64,000 nucleotides of DNA, taken from the NCBI RefSeq assembly GCF_030813695.1, contig NZ_JAUSVA010000002.1:3596001-3660000 (forward strand). Direction: 5' to 3'. Source of the stretch: Kitasatospora herbaricolor (GTDB lineage Bacteria > Actinomycetota > Actinomycetes > Streptomycetales > Streptomycetaceae). Position 1 is the stretch's first letter. Each line of letters starts with the position of its first letter. The notes beneath the pieces are model-generated. The model was given only the letters and a program-made list of their open reading frames with translations, was not told the DNA's origin and did not search any database. The position numbers and the translations under genes were made by a program. Positions 17,970 to 26,413 of this stretch are shown one piece after another.

Positions 17970-19490
17970 ATGCCCTCGTCCCCGTACCCCGCCTCGCCCG
18001 TGCCGCACCGCCGCTGGACCCGGCGGCTGGCCGGCGGCGCCGCGTTGGCCGTGCTGGCCACCTCCTGCGGCGGCTGGGCGGTGCTGAACGGGCTCGGCTC
18101 CGCCGTGGAGCGGGTGGACGCCTTCAGCGGCGACCGGGCCCGCCCGGCCGACGACGGCGCCACCACCTTCCTGGTGGTCGGCACCGACGACCGGGAGGGC
18201 ATCCCGGAGGAGACGCTCAAGAACGTCCTGCACGCGGGCGGGAAGTCCTGCCACTGCACGGACACCATGATGATCGTCCAGCTGGCCGGGGACGGCGGCC
18301 GCGCCAGCGTGATCAGCCTTCCGCGCGACTCCTACGTGGACATCCCCGCGCACCAGGACCAGAGCACCCACAAGGAGGTCCCGGCCGGCAAGGGCAAGAT
18401 CAACGCGGCGTACGGGATGGGTGGCGCGCAGCTGGCCGTGCGGACGGTCGAGCAGAACACCGGCCTGCGGATCGACCACTACCTGCAGCTCGACTTCGTC
18501 AGCTTCGTCTCCACCGTGGACGCCCTCGGCGGGGTGCCGGTCTGCACCTCCAAGCCGCTCAAGGACGACTACTCCGGCCTGGACCTGCCGGCCGGGACCA
18601 CCACCCTGGACGGCGCGGGCGCGCTCAAGTACGTCCGGGCCCGGTACGTGGACGGCAGCGCGGACCTCGGGCGGATGCACCGGCAGCACCGGTTCATGGC
18701 GCAGCTGCTGCACCGGGCGACCGATTCGGGGACCCTCCTCAACCCGGTGAAGCTGGCCCGGCTGACGGACGGCGTGCTCGGCTCCGTCAAGGCCGACAAG
18801 GACCTCGACGTCGGCGAGCTGGTCACGCTGGCCACCCGGCTGCGGGGGCTGTCCGCCGGGAACACCGACTTCGCGACCGTCCCGCTGGGCGTCCTGGACC
18901 ACCAGGTGCCGGGCTGGGGATCGACCGTGCTCTGGGACCAGGCGGGCGCCAAGGCCCTGTTCGACGCCGTCCGGGCCGGGCGGCCGCTGGTGGCCGCCCC
19001 CGCCGCACCGCCGTCCGCCGCGGCGGCCCCGGCCCCCGCCGGCGCCGCTCCGCCGGCCGCCCCCGCGCCCGCCGTTCCGCCCGAACAGGTGCACGTCCAG
19101 GTGCTCAACGGCGCCGGGGTCGCCGGGCTCGGCGCGCGGGTGGACGCCGACCTGCGCCGGGCCGGCTTCGCCACCACCGGCGCCCCGGCCAACGCGTCGG
19201 CCGGTGAGACGGCGGCCCGGACGGTCGTCCGCCACGACCCGCGCTGGGACGAGTCGGCACGCACCCTGGCGGCCGCGCTGCCGGGCGCGGAGCTGGTCGC
19301 CGTCCCGGGGCTGGGCGGGACTCTTCAGGTGGTGGCGGGCAGCGACTACCAGGGCGTGGCCGCTCCCCCCGGGCCCGGAGCCGCGGCTCCCGCCGCGGCC
19401 ACGCCGGCCGCCACCGCCCCCGCAGCCGCAGCCGCAGCGCCCTCCGCCGCAGGCGGCGCCGCCACGGCCGCCGAGATCACCTGCCCCTGA
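17970..19490 (+). CDS. LCP family protein 4 with LytR_C domain
   Basis: The ATG at 17970 overlaps the end of GGGAGGATG and gives 506 residues. A signal-anchor or lipoprotein-like segment (LAVLATSCGG, about 22-40) precedes the LCP domain. Motifs are GTDDR at 71-75, SLPRD at 116-120, KINAAYG and LRIDHY. The RxD position reads CTD within SCHCTD, which adds two close cysteines (94 and 96) not seen in the other copies. A LytR_C domain (VHVQVLNGAGVAGLGARVD) follows at about 371-463 and the tail is Ala/Pro-rich. Confidence 0.92.
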   Translation: MPSSPYPASPVPHRRWTRRLAGGAALAVLATSCGGWAVLNGLGSAVERVDAFSGDRARPADDGATTFLVVGTDDREGIPEETLKNVLHAGGKSCHCTDTMMIVQLAGDGGRASVISLPRDSYVDIPAHQDQSTHKEVPAGKGKINAAYGMGGAQLAVRTVEQNTGLRIDHYLQLDFVSFVSTVDALGGVPVCTSKPLKDDYSGLDLPAGTTTLDGAGALKYVRARYVDGSADLGRMHRQHRFMAQLLHRATDSGTLLNPVKLARLTDGVLGSVKADKDLDVGELVTLATRLRGLSAGNTDFATVPLGVLDHQVPGWGSTVLWDQAGAKALFDAVRAGRPLVAAPAAPPSAAAAPAPAGAAPPAAPAPAVPPEQVHVQVLNGAGVAGLGARVDADLRRAGFATTGAPANASAGETAARTVVRHDPRWDESARTLAAALPGAELVAVPGLGGTLQVVAGSDYQGVAAPPGPGAAAPAAATPAATAPAAAAAAPSAAGGAATAAEITCP

Positions 19491-19599
19491 GCCTCCGGGG
19501 GCGCCTTCGCCCGCGGCGACCTGCGGCAGCGCCGGACAGCCGCCCGACCGGGCAGCCGGACGGCCGGGCAGTCGCTCAGCCGGGCAGCCGCTCAGCCGC

Positions 19600-21681
19600 T
19601 CAGAACGCGAACCGGGCGATCACGAACACGATGTACCCGGTCAGCGCCGCCCTGTTCACCAGCAGCTGCGGGCTGACCAGCCGCTCGCGCAGGGCCGCGC
19701 CCGGACGGCGGGCCGGCCGGTGGGCCGCGGTGGCGATGGCCGTGGCGACCGCCTCCGGGTCGTACGGGCCGCCGAGGTGGCGGCTGAGCAGCCGGGCCGG
19801 CCGGCTGCCGATCCGCAGCTCCCGGCCGTCGGTGAGCTGGACGGCGAGCCGGTGCCGGTGCACGGCCGCCGCGTTGACCTGGTCCCACGGGACGAACCGG
19901 CGGGTCATCCCGGAGACCACCGCGACCCCGCGCCCGTCGATCGCCGCCTGCCAGGTCAGCGCGCCGGCGGCGGCCAGGAAGACGGGTATGCCGGCGAGCA
20001 GCGGGTGCACCAGCCCGGTGCCCCAGGAGCGCGAGCCCAGCAGGTCCACCAGTGCGGCCATCGCCAGGGCCACCAGCGGCCCGGCCGCCAGCCGCAGGGC
20101 CAGCGGCATCTCCCAGCGCTGCGCGGGCAGCGGCGGCCCGTCCGCCGGGGCGGCCGCGATCGTCCGCGCCGCCAGCGCGGGGACGGCCAGCTCGTCCTCC
20201 AGGTAGTGCCGGTGGCGCGGGCCGCGCCGCGGCGCCAGCACGCCCTCCCGGCAGACCACGGCCAGCCAGCCGGGCTCCGGCCCGTCCGGCGCCATCCCGG
20301 GCCGGACCAGCAGCTGCGCGTAGGGCCCGTCGGGCCCCCGGTAGAGCACCGCGGGCACGGGACGGTTGACGGCCTCGAAGACGGCGGCGGCGTGCTCCGG
20401 CAGCGCGGCCGGCACCTGCTCCCCCGGCTCCTGCGGGTACTCCTCCTCGTACTCGTCGTACTTCTCGCCGTCCTCGTCGTCCCCGCCGTCGCGTGGCTCG
20501 TCCTCGCGCCAGCCGCGGCGCTCGCTCCACGCGTACGACTCGGCGGCCCGCAGCCGCCACAGCGGCCGGCCCTCCCCCGTGCCGTCGCCGTCCACCGGCC
20601 CGACCAGCAGACTGCCCTTGCCGTCCGGCTGGACGAGTACCGCGAGGGCCGGCGCGCACGGCTCCCCCAGGCCCCGCCGGATCCGCACCCAGCGGCTCGC
20701 CGAGCCCAGCAGCAGGGCGCCCAGCAGCGCCGGCAGCGCTCCGGCGAAGGCGAGGTCGGTCGGGTCGTAGGGCTGGCCCTCGATCCTCACCCAGTCCTCG
20801 CCGTCGACCAGCAGCGGCACCGCCTCGCCGGCCACGGGCAGCGGGCTCCACAGGACGTCCGCCTCGAACTCGCGGTCCGGCCGGCCGCCCGCGGACCGCC
20901 CGGCGTCGCCCGCGGCCGCCTCCGCCCGGGCCGCGTCCCCGGCCGGCAGCCGGTAGCCGATCCGGGCCGTGCCGGACGGCTCGTCGACGGAGAGCACGGT
21001 GCCCGGGACACGCGCCGCGCCGTCCGCCCGGTGGTCGCTCTGCGCCTGGCGCACCAGCCCGGTCAGCGCCAGCAGCACACCGGCCGCGACCAGCAGCCGG
21101 CCCAGCAGGCGCCGCCCGCCGCGGCGGGCCGGCGGCGGCACCGGGGACGGCACGCCGGCCAGCGTCCAGGGGTAGGGCTCGGGGGTGCCCATCAGGACGT
21201 CCAGCTGGTGCCGGGCCCGCCGCCGGCCCAGCTCCGCGCCGATCAGGACGAGGGCCAGGAACCCCTGGCAGGCCAGCGCCGTCCAGCGGCAGACCTCGTT
21301 CTCCAGGCCGCCGGGCAGGTACCAGAGCCCGGCCGCCACCGCGACCGGGACGAGCGCCAGCCCGCGCGGCCGGGCCAGCAGCAGGACCACCTCCGCGAAC
21401 ACCGAGAAGGTCGCGAGGGCGCTCGACCAGGACTGCACGCAGGGCTGCGCCGCGGTGCAGGCGCTCGCGACCGGTTCCAGCGCGGTGGCCAGCACGATGA
21501 AGGCGACGGGCACCAGCGCCAGCAGGCGGCTGTCCAGTCGTCGCCGCTCCGGTGGCCAGGAGGTCCGGGCGGCCCGCCAGCGGGCGGCGGCGGCGGAGGT
21601 GAGCGGCGGCGCGGCCGGCAGGGCCGGGGACGGCCCGCCCGGGCCGGGCAGGCCCGGGTCGCTCATGTCGGGACTGGGCAT
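19600..21681 (-). CDS. Large multi-pass membrane protein, PH-like C-terminus
   Basis: The 693-residue protein starts with a Pro-rich segment. It has several hydrophobic helices (about 51-70, 85-130, 190-210, 330-350 and 535-585), an acidic Glu/Asp/Tyr-rich linker near residues 415-455 and a C-terminal hydrophobic end. The stretch beginning DGRGVAVVSGMTRRFVPWDQV resembles the bacterial PH-like domain of small actinobacterial membrane proteins. I do not recognise a named family for the whole protein. It is convergent with LCP 4. Function is unknown. Confidence 0.75.
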   Translation of the reverse strand: MPSPDMSDPGLPGPGGPSPALPAAPPLTSAAAARWRAARTSWPPERRRLDSRLLALVPVAFIVLATALEPVASACTAAQPCVQSWSSALATFSVFAEVVLLLARPRGLALVPVAVAAGLWYLPGGLENEVCRWTALACQGFLALVLIGAELGRRRARHQLDVLMGTPEPYPWTLAGVPSPVPPPARRGGRRLLGRLLVAAGVLLALTGLVRQAQSDHRADGAARVPGTVLSVDEPSGTARIGYRLPAGDAARAEAAAGDAGRSAGGRPDREFEADVLWSPLPVAGEAVPLLVDGEDWVRIEGQPYDPTDLAFAGALPALLGALLLGSASRWVRIRRGLGEPCAPALAVLVQPDGKGSLLVGPVDGDGTGEGRPLWRLRAAESYAWSERRGWREDEPRDGGDDEDGEKYDEYEEEYPQEPGEQVPAALPEHAAAVFEAVNRPVPAVLYRGPDGPYAQLLVRPGMAPDGPEPGWLAVVCREGVLAPRRGPRHRHYLEDELAVPALAARTIAAAPADGPPLPAQRWEMPLALRLAAGPLVALAMAALVDLLGSRSWGTGLVHPLLAGIPVFLAAAGALTWQAAIDGRGVAVVSGMTRRFVPWDQVNAAAVHRHRLAVQLTDGRELRIGSRPARLLSRHLGGPYDPEAVATAIATAAHRPARRPGAALRERLVSPQLLVNRAALTGYIVFVIARFAF

Positions 21682-21757
21682 GCGTCGATGCTCTCAGGCG
21701 GGCCGGGCGGTCCCGGCGAAGGGGTCGGGCGGACGGCGATGCGGGCCGGAGCACGCG

Positions 21758-21791
21758 AAGGGGCCGGGTGCGTCGCACCCGGCCCCTTTTT
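21758..21791. terminator. Strong GC hairpin after the FtsX permease
   Basis: AAGGGGCCGGGTGCG and CGCACCCGGCCCCTT form a near-perfect stem with almost no loop, 10 bp beyond the permease stop. The T-tract (TTTTT) is on the plus-strand side, although the gene to be terminated reads on the minus strand. It may work in both directions and would also stop antisense transcription into the operon. Confidence 0.85.
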
Positions 21792-21800
21792 GACAACGGG

Positions 21801-24371
21801 TCAGTCTGTGGCGATGGCCGCCAGGACGTTCATCCGACCGGCCCGGAAGGCCGGGACGAGGGCCGCGATCAGACCGACCAGGACCGAGGCGAGCAGGATG
21901 GCGACGATCGTCCCGGCCGGGACGGCCAGGGTGGCCAGGCCGTTGCTGGCCAGCACCTTCTGCGAGGTGATGCCCCAGGCGAGCCCGAGGCCGGTGCCGA
22001 GGACGGCACCGAACACGGCGATCACCACCGACTCCAGGCGGATCATCCGGCGCAGCTGGCGGCGGGAGAGCCCGATCGCCCGCAGCAGTCCGATCTCCCT
22101 GGTCCGCTCGACCACCGACAGGGCGAGGGTGTTGACCACACCGAGCACCGCGACGATGATCGCCAGGCCGAGCAGGCCGTAGATCATGTAGAGCAGGGTG
22201 TTGACCTGCCCCTGGACGAGGTCCTTGTAGCCGGCCTGGTCCTTGACGGTGAGCTGCGGGTAGTCCTTGAGGGAGTCCTCCAGCGCAGTCAGGGTCTTGG
22301 CGACGTCCGCGCCGGGCGCGGCCTTGCCGAAGATGACGGCGTCGAGCGGCTGGTCGGCGGCGGGCACGGCCTGCGCGACGGTGTCGAGGTTTGCGAAGGT
22401 GGCACCGTCGAAGAGCGAGTTGCCCTTGGTCATGATGACACCGACGGGCAGGGACTGGGTGCGGCCCTTGCCGTAGTCGACGGTGATCCGGTCGCCGACC
22501 TTGAGGCCGTGGTCCTTGGCGTAGTCCTCGCCGACGGCGAGCGAGCCCTGCTTGACGGAGTTCGGCTCACCGGACTTGACCGGGAGGCGGAAATCGTCGG
22601 TGAAGGCGGCGGTGACCGCCGAGACGCCGTCCTCCTTGGTCTTGCCGTCCGGTGTGGTGAAGCGGGCCGGCAGGAACTTCTGCCGGGTGACGTGATCCAG
22701 GCCGGGGGTGCTCTTCGCGGCGTCGACCATCTCGGCGCTGAGGCCGGTCCGGCCGCCCGAGATGATGTAGTCCGCGCCGACCGAGGTGTCGATCTGGTCG
22801 TTGGTGGACTTGATCGCCGACGAGGTGAAGACCGAGGCGCCGATCACCAGCGCCAGACCGATCATCAGGGCGCCGGCCGTGGCGCCGGTGCGGCGGGGGT
22901 TGCGCATCGCGTTGCGCTGGGCGAGCTTGCCGGACGGACCGAACAGCATCGGCAGCAGGGCGCCGAGCACCCGGACCACGGTCGTGGCCAGCAGCGGGCC
23001 GAGGACGATCACTCCGACCAGCGTGTTCAGCACGCCCAGGCCCAGGTACTGGCCGCCGGTGGCCGCCTTCTCGGCCTGGGCCGCGAGCACCAGCAGGCCA
23101 CCGCCGGCGACGGTCAGCACCAGGCCGATGATCGTACGGACGATGTTGGAGCGGCCCTCGGTCGGAGTGCCGTGGTCGTTCAGGGCCGCGATCGGGGTGA
23201 TCTTGCTGGCCCGGCGGGCCGGGAACCAGGCCGCCGCCAGAGTGACGATCACGCCGAGTCCGTAGCCGTAGATCGGCACCTCGGCGGTGATCTGCAGGTC
23301 GGCGGCGCTGAGGTTCATGCCGACGGCCTTCATCAGCTGGATCAGGCCGGCGGCCAGGCCGACGCCCGCCCCGATGCCGATCGTCGAGCCGAGCACACCC
23401 AGGATCAGCGCCTCCACCAGCACCGAGCGGTTGACCTGACTGCGACTGCCGCCGACGGCGCGCAGCAGCCCGATCTCCCGGGTGCGCTGGGTGACCAGCA
23501 TCGAGAAGGTGTTGACGATCAGGAACAGACCGACCCCGCCCGAGACGAAGGCGAAGCCGAGCATGGCGTTCTTCATGAAGCCGAGGAAGGAGCCGACGTC
23601 CTTGTTGTTCTCCTCCTTCTGCTCGGCCGCGGTCTTCACCTGGTAGCTGCCGCCCAGCGTGCCCAGCGCATCGGCCTTGAGCTGCTCATTCGTCCGGGTG
23701 CCGTCGCCGTACGCCTCGACCGAGGTGTAGGCGGTCTCGCCGAGCAGCACCTTCTGCGCCGTCGCGGTGTCCATGAAGGCCAGCGCGGCACCCGGGTTGG
23801 TGGTCTTGAAGGTGGCGATCCCGGCGATGGTGAAGTCGTGCTTGCCGTCGGTGGTGATGACCCGCAGGGAGCTGCCAAGGCCCAGACCCGCCTTCTTGGC
23901 GGTGTCGGCGTCCAGCACGATCTGGTCGGCGCCCTGCGGCACGTGGCCGGAGGTGATCTCGACCGAGTTGCGCGGGGTGTCCGCCCAGTTGCCCGTGAGG
24001 GTGGGGGCACCGGTCGTCGGGCCGACCGTCTTGTTGGTGGTCGGATTGACCAGGACGGCGTTCTGGACGAAGACCTGGCCGACCGCCTGCTTCACGCCGG
24101 GCGTGGCAGTGATCTTCTGCAGGGTGTCGACCGGGACGGTCGACGCCCTGCCGCGCTGGTCCTCGTCGTCCGCGCCGAACTGGCTCTTCGGCGGTTGGAC
24201 GGAGATGTCGGAGGCGGTCGAGGCGAACAGCCGGTCGAAGGTGCTGGTGGCGGTGTTGGAGAAGACGAGCGTGCCGGAGACGAAGGCCACCGACAGGACG
24301 ACGGCGATGAGCGAGAGGATCATGCGCCCCTTGTGGGCGAGGAAACTCCGTAGTGAGGTCTTGAGAAGCAT
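21801..24371 (-). CDS. ABC exporter permease, two FtsX domains (MacB-like)
   Basis: The 856-residue protein has an N-terminal membrane helix (about 16-38), a large extracytoplasmic region and an FtsX block of three helices at about 265-385. A second such arrangement has its FtsX block at about 725-845. The repeated signature (RTREIGLLRAVGGSRSQVNRS and RTREIGLLRAIGLSRRQLRR) shows the internal duplication. Such permeases move lipids, peptides or drugs or act mechanically on the envelope. It is encoded 19 bp after its ATPase and ends at a strong hairpin. Confidence 0.92.
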   Translation of the reverse strand: MLLKTSLRSFLAHKGRMILSLIAVVLSVAFVSGTLVFSNTATSTFDRLFASTASDISVQPPKSQFGADDEDQRGRASTVPVDTLQKITATPGVKQAVGQVFVQNAVLVNPTTNKTVGPTTGAPTLTGNWADTPRNSVEITSGHVPQGADQIVLDADTAKKAGLGLGSSLRVITTDGKHDFTIAGIATFKTTNPGAALAFMDTATAQKVLLGETAYTSVEAYGDGTRTNEQLKADALGTLGGSYQVKTAAEQKEENNKDVGSFLGFMKNAMLGFAFVSGGVGLFLIVNTFSMLVTQRTREIGLLRAVGGSRSQVNRSVLVEALILGVLGSTIGIGAGVGLAAGLIQLMKAVGMNLSAADLQITAEVPIYGYGLGVIVTLAAAWFPARRASKITPIAALNDHGTPTEGRSNIVRTIIGLVLTVAGGGLLVLAAQAEKAATGGQYLGLGVLNTLVGVIVLGPLLATTVVRVLGALLPMLFGPSGKLAQRNAMRNPRRTGATAGALMIGLALVIGASVFTSSAIKSTNDQIDTSVGADYIISGGRTGLSAEMVDAAKSTPGLDHVTRQKFLPARFTTPDGKTKEDGVSAVTAAFTDDFRLPVKSGEPNSVKQGSLAVGEDYAKDHGLKVGDRITVDYGKGRTQSLPVGVIMTKGNSLFDGATFANLDTVAQAVPAADQPLDAVIFGKAAPGADVAKTLTALEDSLKDYPQLTVKDQAGYKDLVQGQVNTLLYMIYGLLGLAIIVAVLGVVNTLALSVVERTREIGLLRAIGLSRRQLRRMIRLESVVIAVFGAVLGTGLGLAWGITSQKVLASNGLATLAVPAGTIVAILLASVLVGLIAALVPAFRAGRMNVLAAIATD

Positions 24372-24390
24372 CGGTCCGTATCCCCCGGGC

Positions 24391-25179
24391 TCAGCTGGTG
24401 CGCTTGCCGTCGAAGCGGCGCATGCGTTCGAGGACGGAGTCGGCGGTCGGGGCGTGCATCTCGTCGACGATCACGCCGTCGGCGAGGAAGAGCACGCGGT
24501 CCGCGTAGCCGGCGGCGACCGGGTCGTGGGTGACCATGACGATGGTCTGGCCGAGCTCGTCGACCGAGCGGCGGAGGAAGGTCAGCACCTCGGAACCGGA
24601 GCGGGAGTCGAGGTTCCCGGTGGGCTCGTCACCGAAGATGATCTCGGGGCGGGCCGCCAGTGCGCGGGCGACCGCGACGCGCTGCTGCTGGCCGCCGGAG
24701 AGCTGGGTCGGCCGGTGCTTGAGGCGGTCGGCCAGGCCGACGGTCTGCACGACCTGGTCGAGCCAGGCGGCGTCCGGCTTGCGGCCGGCGATGTCCATCG
24801 GCAGCGTGATGTTCTCCAGCGCGTTGAGCGTCGGGAGCAGGTTGAAGGCCTGGAAGATGAAGCCGATCTTGTCCCGGCGCAGCTTGGTCAGCTGCTTGTC
24901 CTTCAGGCCGGTGATCTCGGTGTCGCCGATCCAGATCCGGCCCTCCGAGACGGTGTCCAGCCCGGCCAGGCAGTGCATCAGGGTCGACTTGCCGGAGCCC
25001 GAGGGGCCCATGATCGCGGTGAACCTGCCGCGCTGGATGTCCACGTCGACCGAGTCCAGTGCGGTGACCCGGGTCTCCCCGGCTCCGTACGCCTTGGTCA
25101 CCTGCCGCGCGGACGCGGCGACGGCGGACGCTCCGCCGGGAATCTGGGGGTCGTACACGGCCGCTGCTGCCGTCGTCAC
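24391..25179 (-). CDS. ABC transporter ATPase, LolD/MacB type
   Basis: The 262-residue protein has Walker A GPSGSGKST at 58-66, the Q-loop in FIFQAFNLLP, signature LSGGQQQR and Walker B IIFGDEPTGNLDSRSG, ending in the H-loop VTHDP. The family powers FtsX-type exporters. A good AGGAGAA ribosome site precedes the ATG. It is the first gene of a two-gene operon with the permease. No two-component genes lie next to it, unlike many peptide-sensing exporters. Confidence 0.94.
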   Translation of the reverse strand: MTTAAAAVYDPQIPGGASAVAASARQVTKAYGAGETRVTALDSVDVDIQRGRFTAIMGPSGSGKSTLMHCLAGLDTVSEGRIWIGDTEITGLKDKQLTKLRRDKIGFIFQAFNLLPTLNALENITLPMDIAGRKPDAAWLDQVVQTVGLADRLKHRPTQLSGGQQQRVAVARALAARPEIIFGDEPTGNLDSRSGSEVLTFLRRSVDELGQTIVMVTHDPVAAGYADRVLFLADGVIVDEMHAPTADSVLERMRRFDGKRTS

Positions 25180-25400
25180 TGGGTTCTCCTAAAGATGTGT
25201 GCCCGCCCGTTGCCCCCGAGTCTGTCCCGTGCCGGATGTCCGCGGACATGGTGGCAGGGGGTGTGTGCGACCGGGGGTTAGCCCCACCTCGGTGGTGCCG
25301 TTTCCGGTACCGGGTGGGGATAAGGACCACGTTAGGAGTTCTCGGGGAACGTCTCGTCATCCGCCGGGAGGAAGCCGCCCAACCTCAGATGTACGGGAAG

Positions 25401-25427
25401 CGGGGCCCCTCCCCCTAGGGGTCCCCG
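25401..25427 (-). terminator. Hairpin downstream of the FMN reductase gene
   Basis: CGGGGCCCCT and AGGGGTCCCCG pair with one bulged base and a 6-nt loop, 50 bp beyond the reductase stop. It would separate the reductase from the downstream ABC operon, whose promoter must lie in the remaining 25180-25400 gap. Confidence 0.55.
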
Positions 25428-25476
25428 CCTCCCGGCTCAGGGTCCGGCCCCGGCGGGCGGCGCCGGTGACGGTGCG

Positions 25477-26031
25477 TCAGTGGGTGAGTGCGGGCTCCAC
25501 CCGCTGCTCCAGCGCCCGCGCGAAGCCGTCCACCACCGGTGTGAGCAGCACGTCCGTCTCGCGTTCGATCGCGGTGGTGCCGTCCTCGCGGACGGTGATG
25601 TGGCGGTCCAGCACGAACCAGCCCTGGGTGATGTGGCCGGCGCCCATCGAGCTGAGCACCGGGCGCAGCGCGTAGTCCACCGCGAGGACGTGCGCGGTGG
25701 AGCCGCCGGTGGCGAGCGGCAGGACGGCCTTGCCGGCCAGCGCGTACTGCGGCAGAACGTCCAGCAGGGTCTTCAGCAGGCCCGAGTAGGCGGCCTTGTA
25801 GACCGGCGTGCCGATCACCACGCCGTCCGCGGCGGCGAAGAGTTCGAGCGCGGCGGCTATCTCGGGACGGGACGTGTCGCCGGCCAGCAGGGCCTCGGCG
25901 GGCAGGCTGCGCACCTCGAACGGGACCACCTCGTGGCCGCGGCCGGCGAGGCGGGCGTCGACGTGCCGGAGCAGCCGGGTGGTGCGGGAGGTGCGGGACG
26001 GGGAACCGGAGACGGACAGGACGACGGCCAT
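25477..26031 (-). CDS. NAD(P)H-dependent FMN reductase, SsuE/MsuE-like
   Basis: The ATG at 26031 is preceded at good spacing by GAGGTG and gives 184 residues; an in-frame GTG 9 bp upstream is less likely. The flavodoxin-like fold is clear: SVSGSPSRTSRTTRLL is the FMN phosphate loop, GTPVYKAAYSGLLKTLLDVLP contacts the flavin, and LATGGSTAH follows. SsuE-like enzymes supply FMNH2 to alkanesulfonate monooxygenases in sulfur scavenging. No monooxygenase is adjacent. Its preceding leader peptide of Streptomyces type supports regulation by sulfur or cysteine status. Confidence 0.88.
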   Translation of the reverse strand: MAVVLSVSGSPSRTSRTTRLLRHVDARLAGRGHEVVPFEVRSLPAEALLAGDTSRPEIAAALELFAAADGVVIGTPVYKAAYSGLLKTLLDVLPQYALAGKAVLPLATGGSTAHVLAVDYALRPVLSSMGAGHITQGWFVLDRHITVREDGTTAIERETDVLLTPVVDGFARALEQRVEPALTH

Positions 26032-26175
26032 GGAGTTCACCTCGGGGCAGGGCGGCGCCGTGGGGTGGCACCGGGTGGGAAGCGGGACCGCGCACCGGCC
26101 CGTCGACGACTCAGGGCCGAGGGCGCACGGTGGCGGGATCAGAGGGTTGCGAGAGGGTTGAACGGTGGCGAGCGG

Positions 26176-26253
26176 TCAGCCACGACACAGCGAACAGGAC
26201 ACACGCTGAAGGTCGACGTGCCGCCGACGCGTGAGGGTCCATCGCTGCTCCAT
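26176..26253 (-). CDS. Streptomyces-type RHVDLxRV leader peptide
   Basis: This 25-codon ORF starts MEQRWTLTRRRHVDL and ends QRVSCSLCRG before TGA. It matches the short 'putative leader peptide' often annotated in Streptomyces, with Arg/His-Val-Asp-Leu then Arg-Val and two late Cys residues. An in-frame ATG three codons upstream (26262) overlaps the predicted -10 box, so the second ATG is preferred and is probably leaderless. It precedes the FMN reductase by 144 bp. The late Cys and Arg codons make attenuation by aminoacyl-tRNA supply plausible. Translation and function are not shown. Confidence 0.75.
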   Translation of the reverse strand: MEQRWTLTRRRHVDLQRVSCSLCRG

Positions 26254-26260
26254 GCCACTC

Positions 26261-26290
26261 ATGCAAACACGCAGCGTCCGAACCGGTCAA
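26261..26290 (-). promoter_or_regulatory. Putative promoter of the leader peptide before FMN reductase
   Basis: TTGACC (26290-26285), an 18-bp spacer and TTGCAT (26266-26261) are followed after 7 nt by the ATG at 26253. The -35-to-ATG distance, 31 nt, equals that at the cysteine leader at 5907-5944. It predicts a leaderless transcript. Confidence 0.5.
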
Positions 26291-26413
26291 GGTTCGTTCC
26301 AGCTGGTGAACATACGCCGGGACGATCCGGGATCTGCATCAAATCGGCTACAAGAGGCCTGGTCGGGCCCCCCGGGGGAGTCCACCGCCCCGGGTTCGGG
26401 CATCCTCTCCCAC

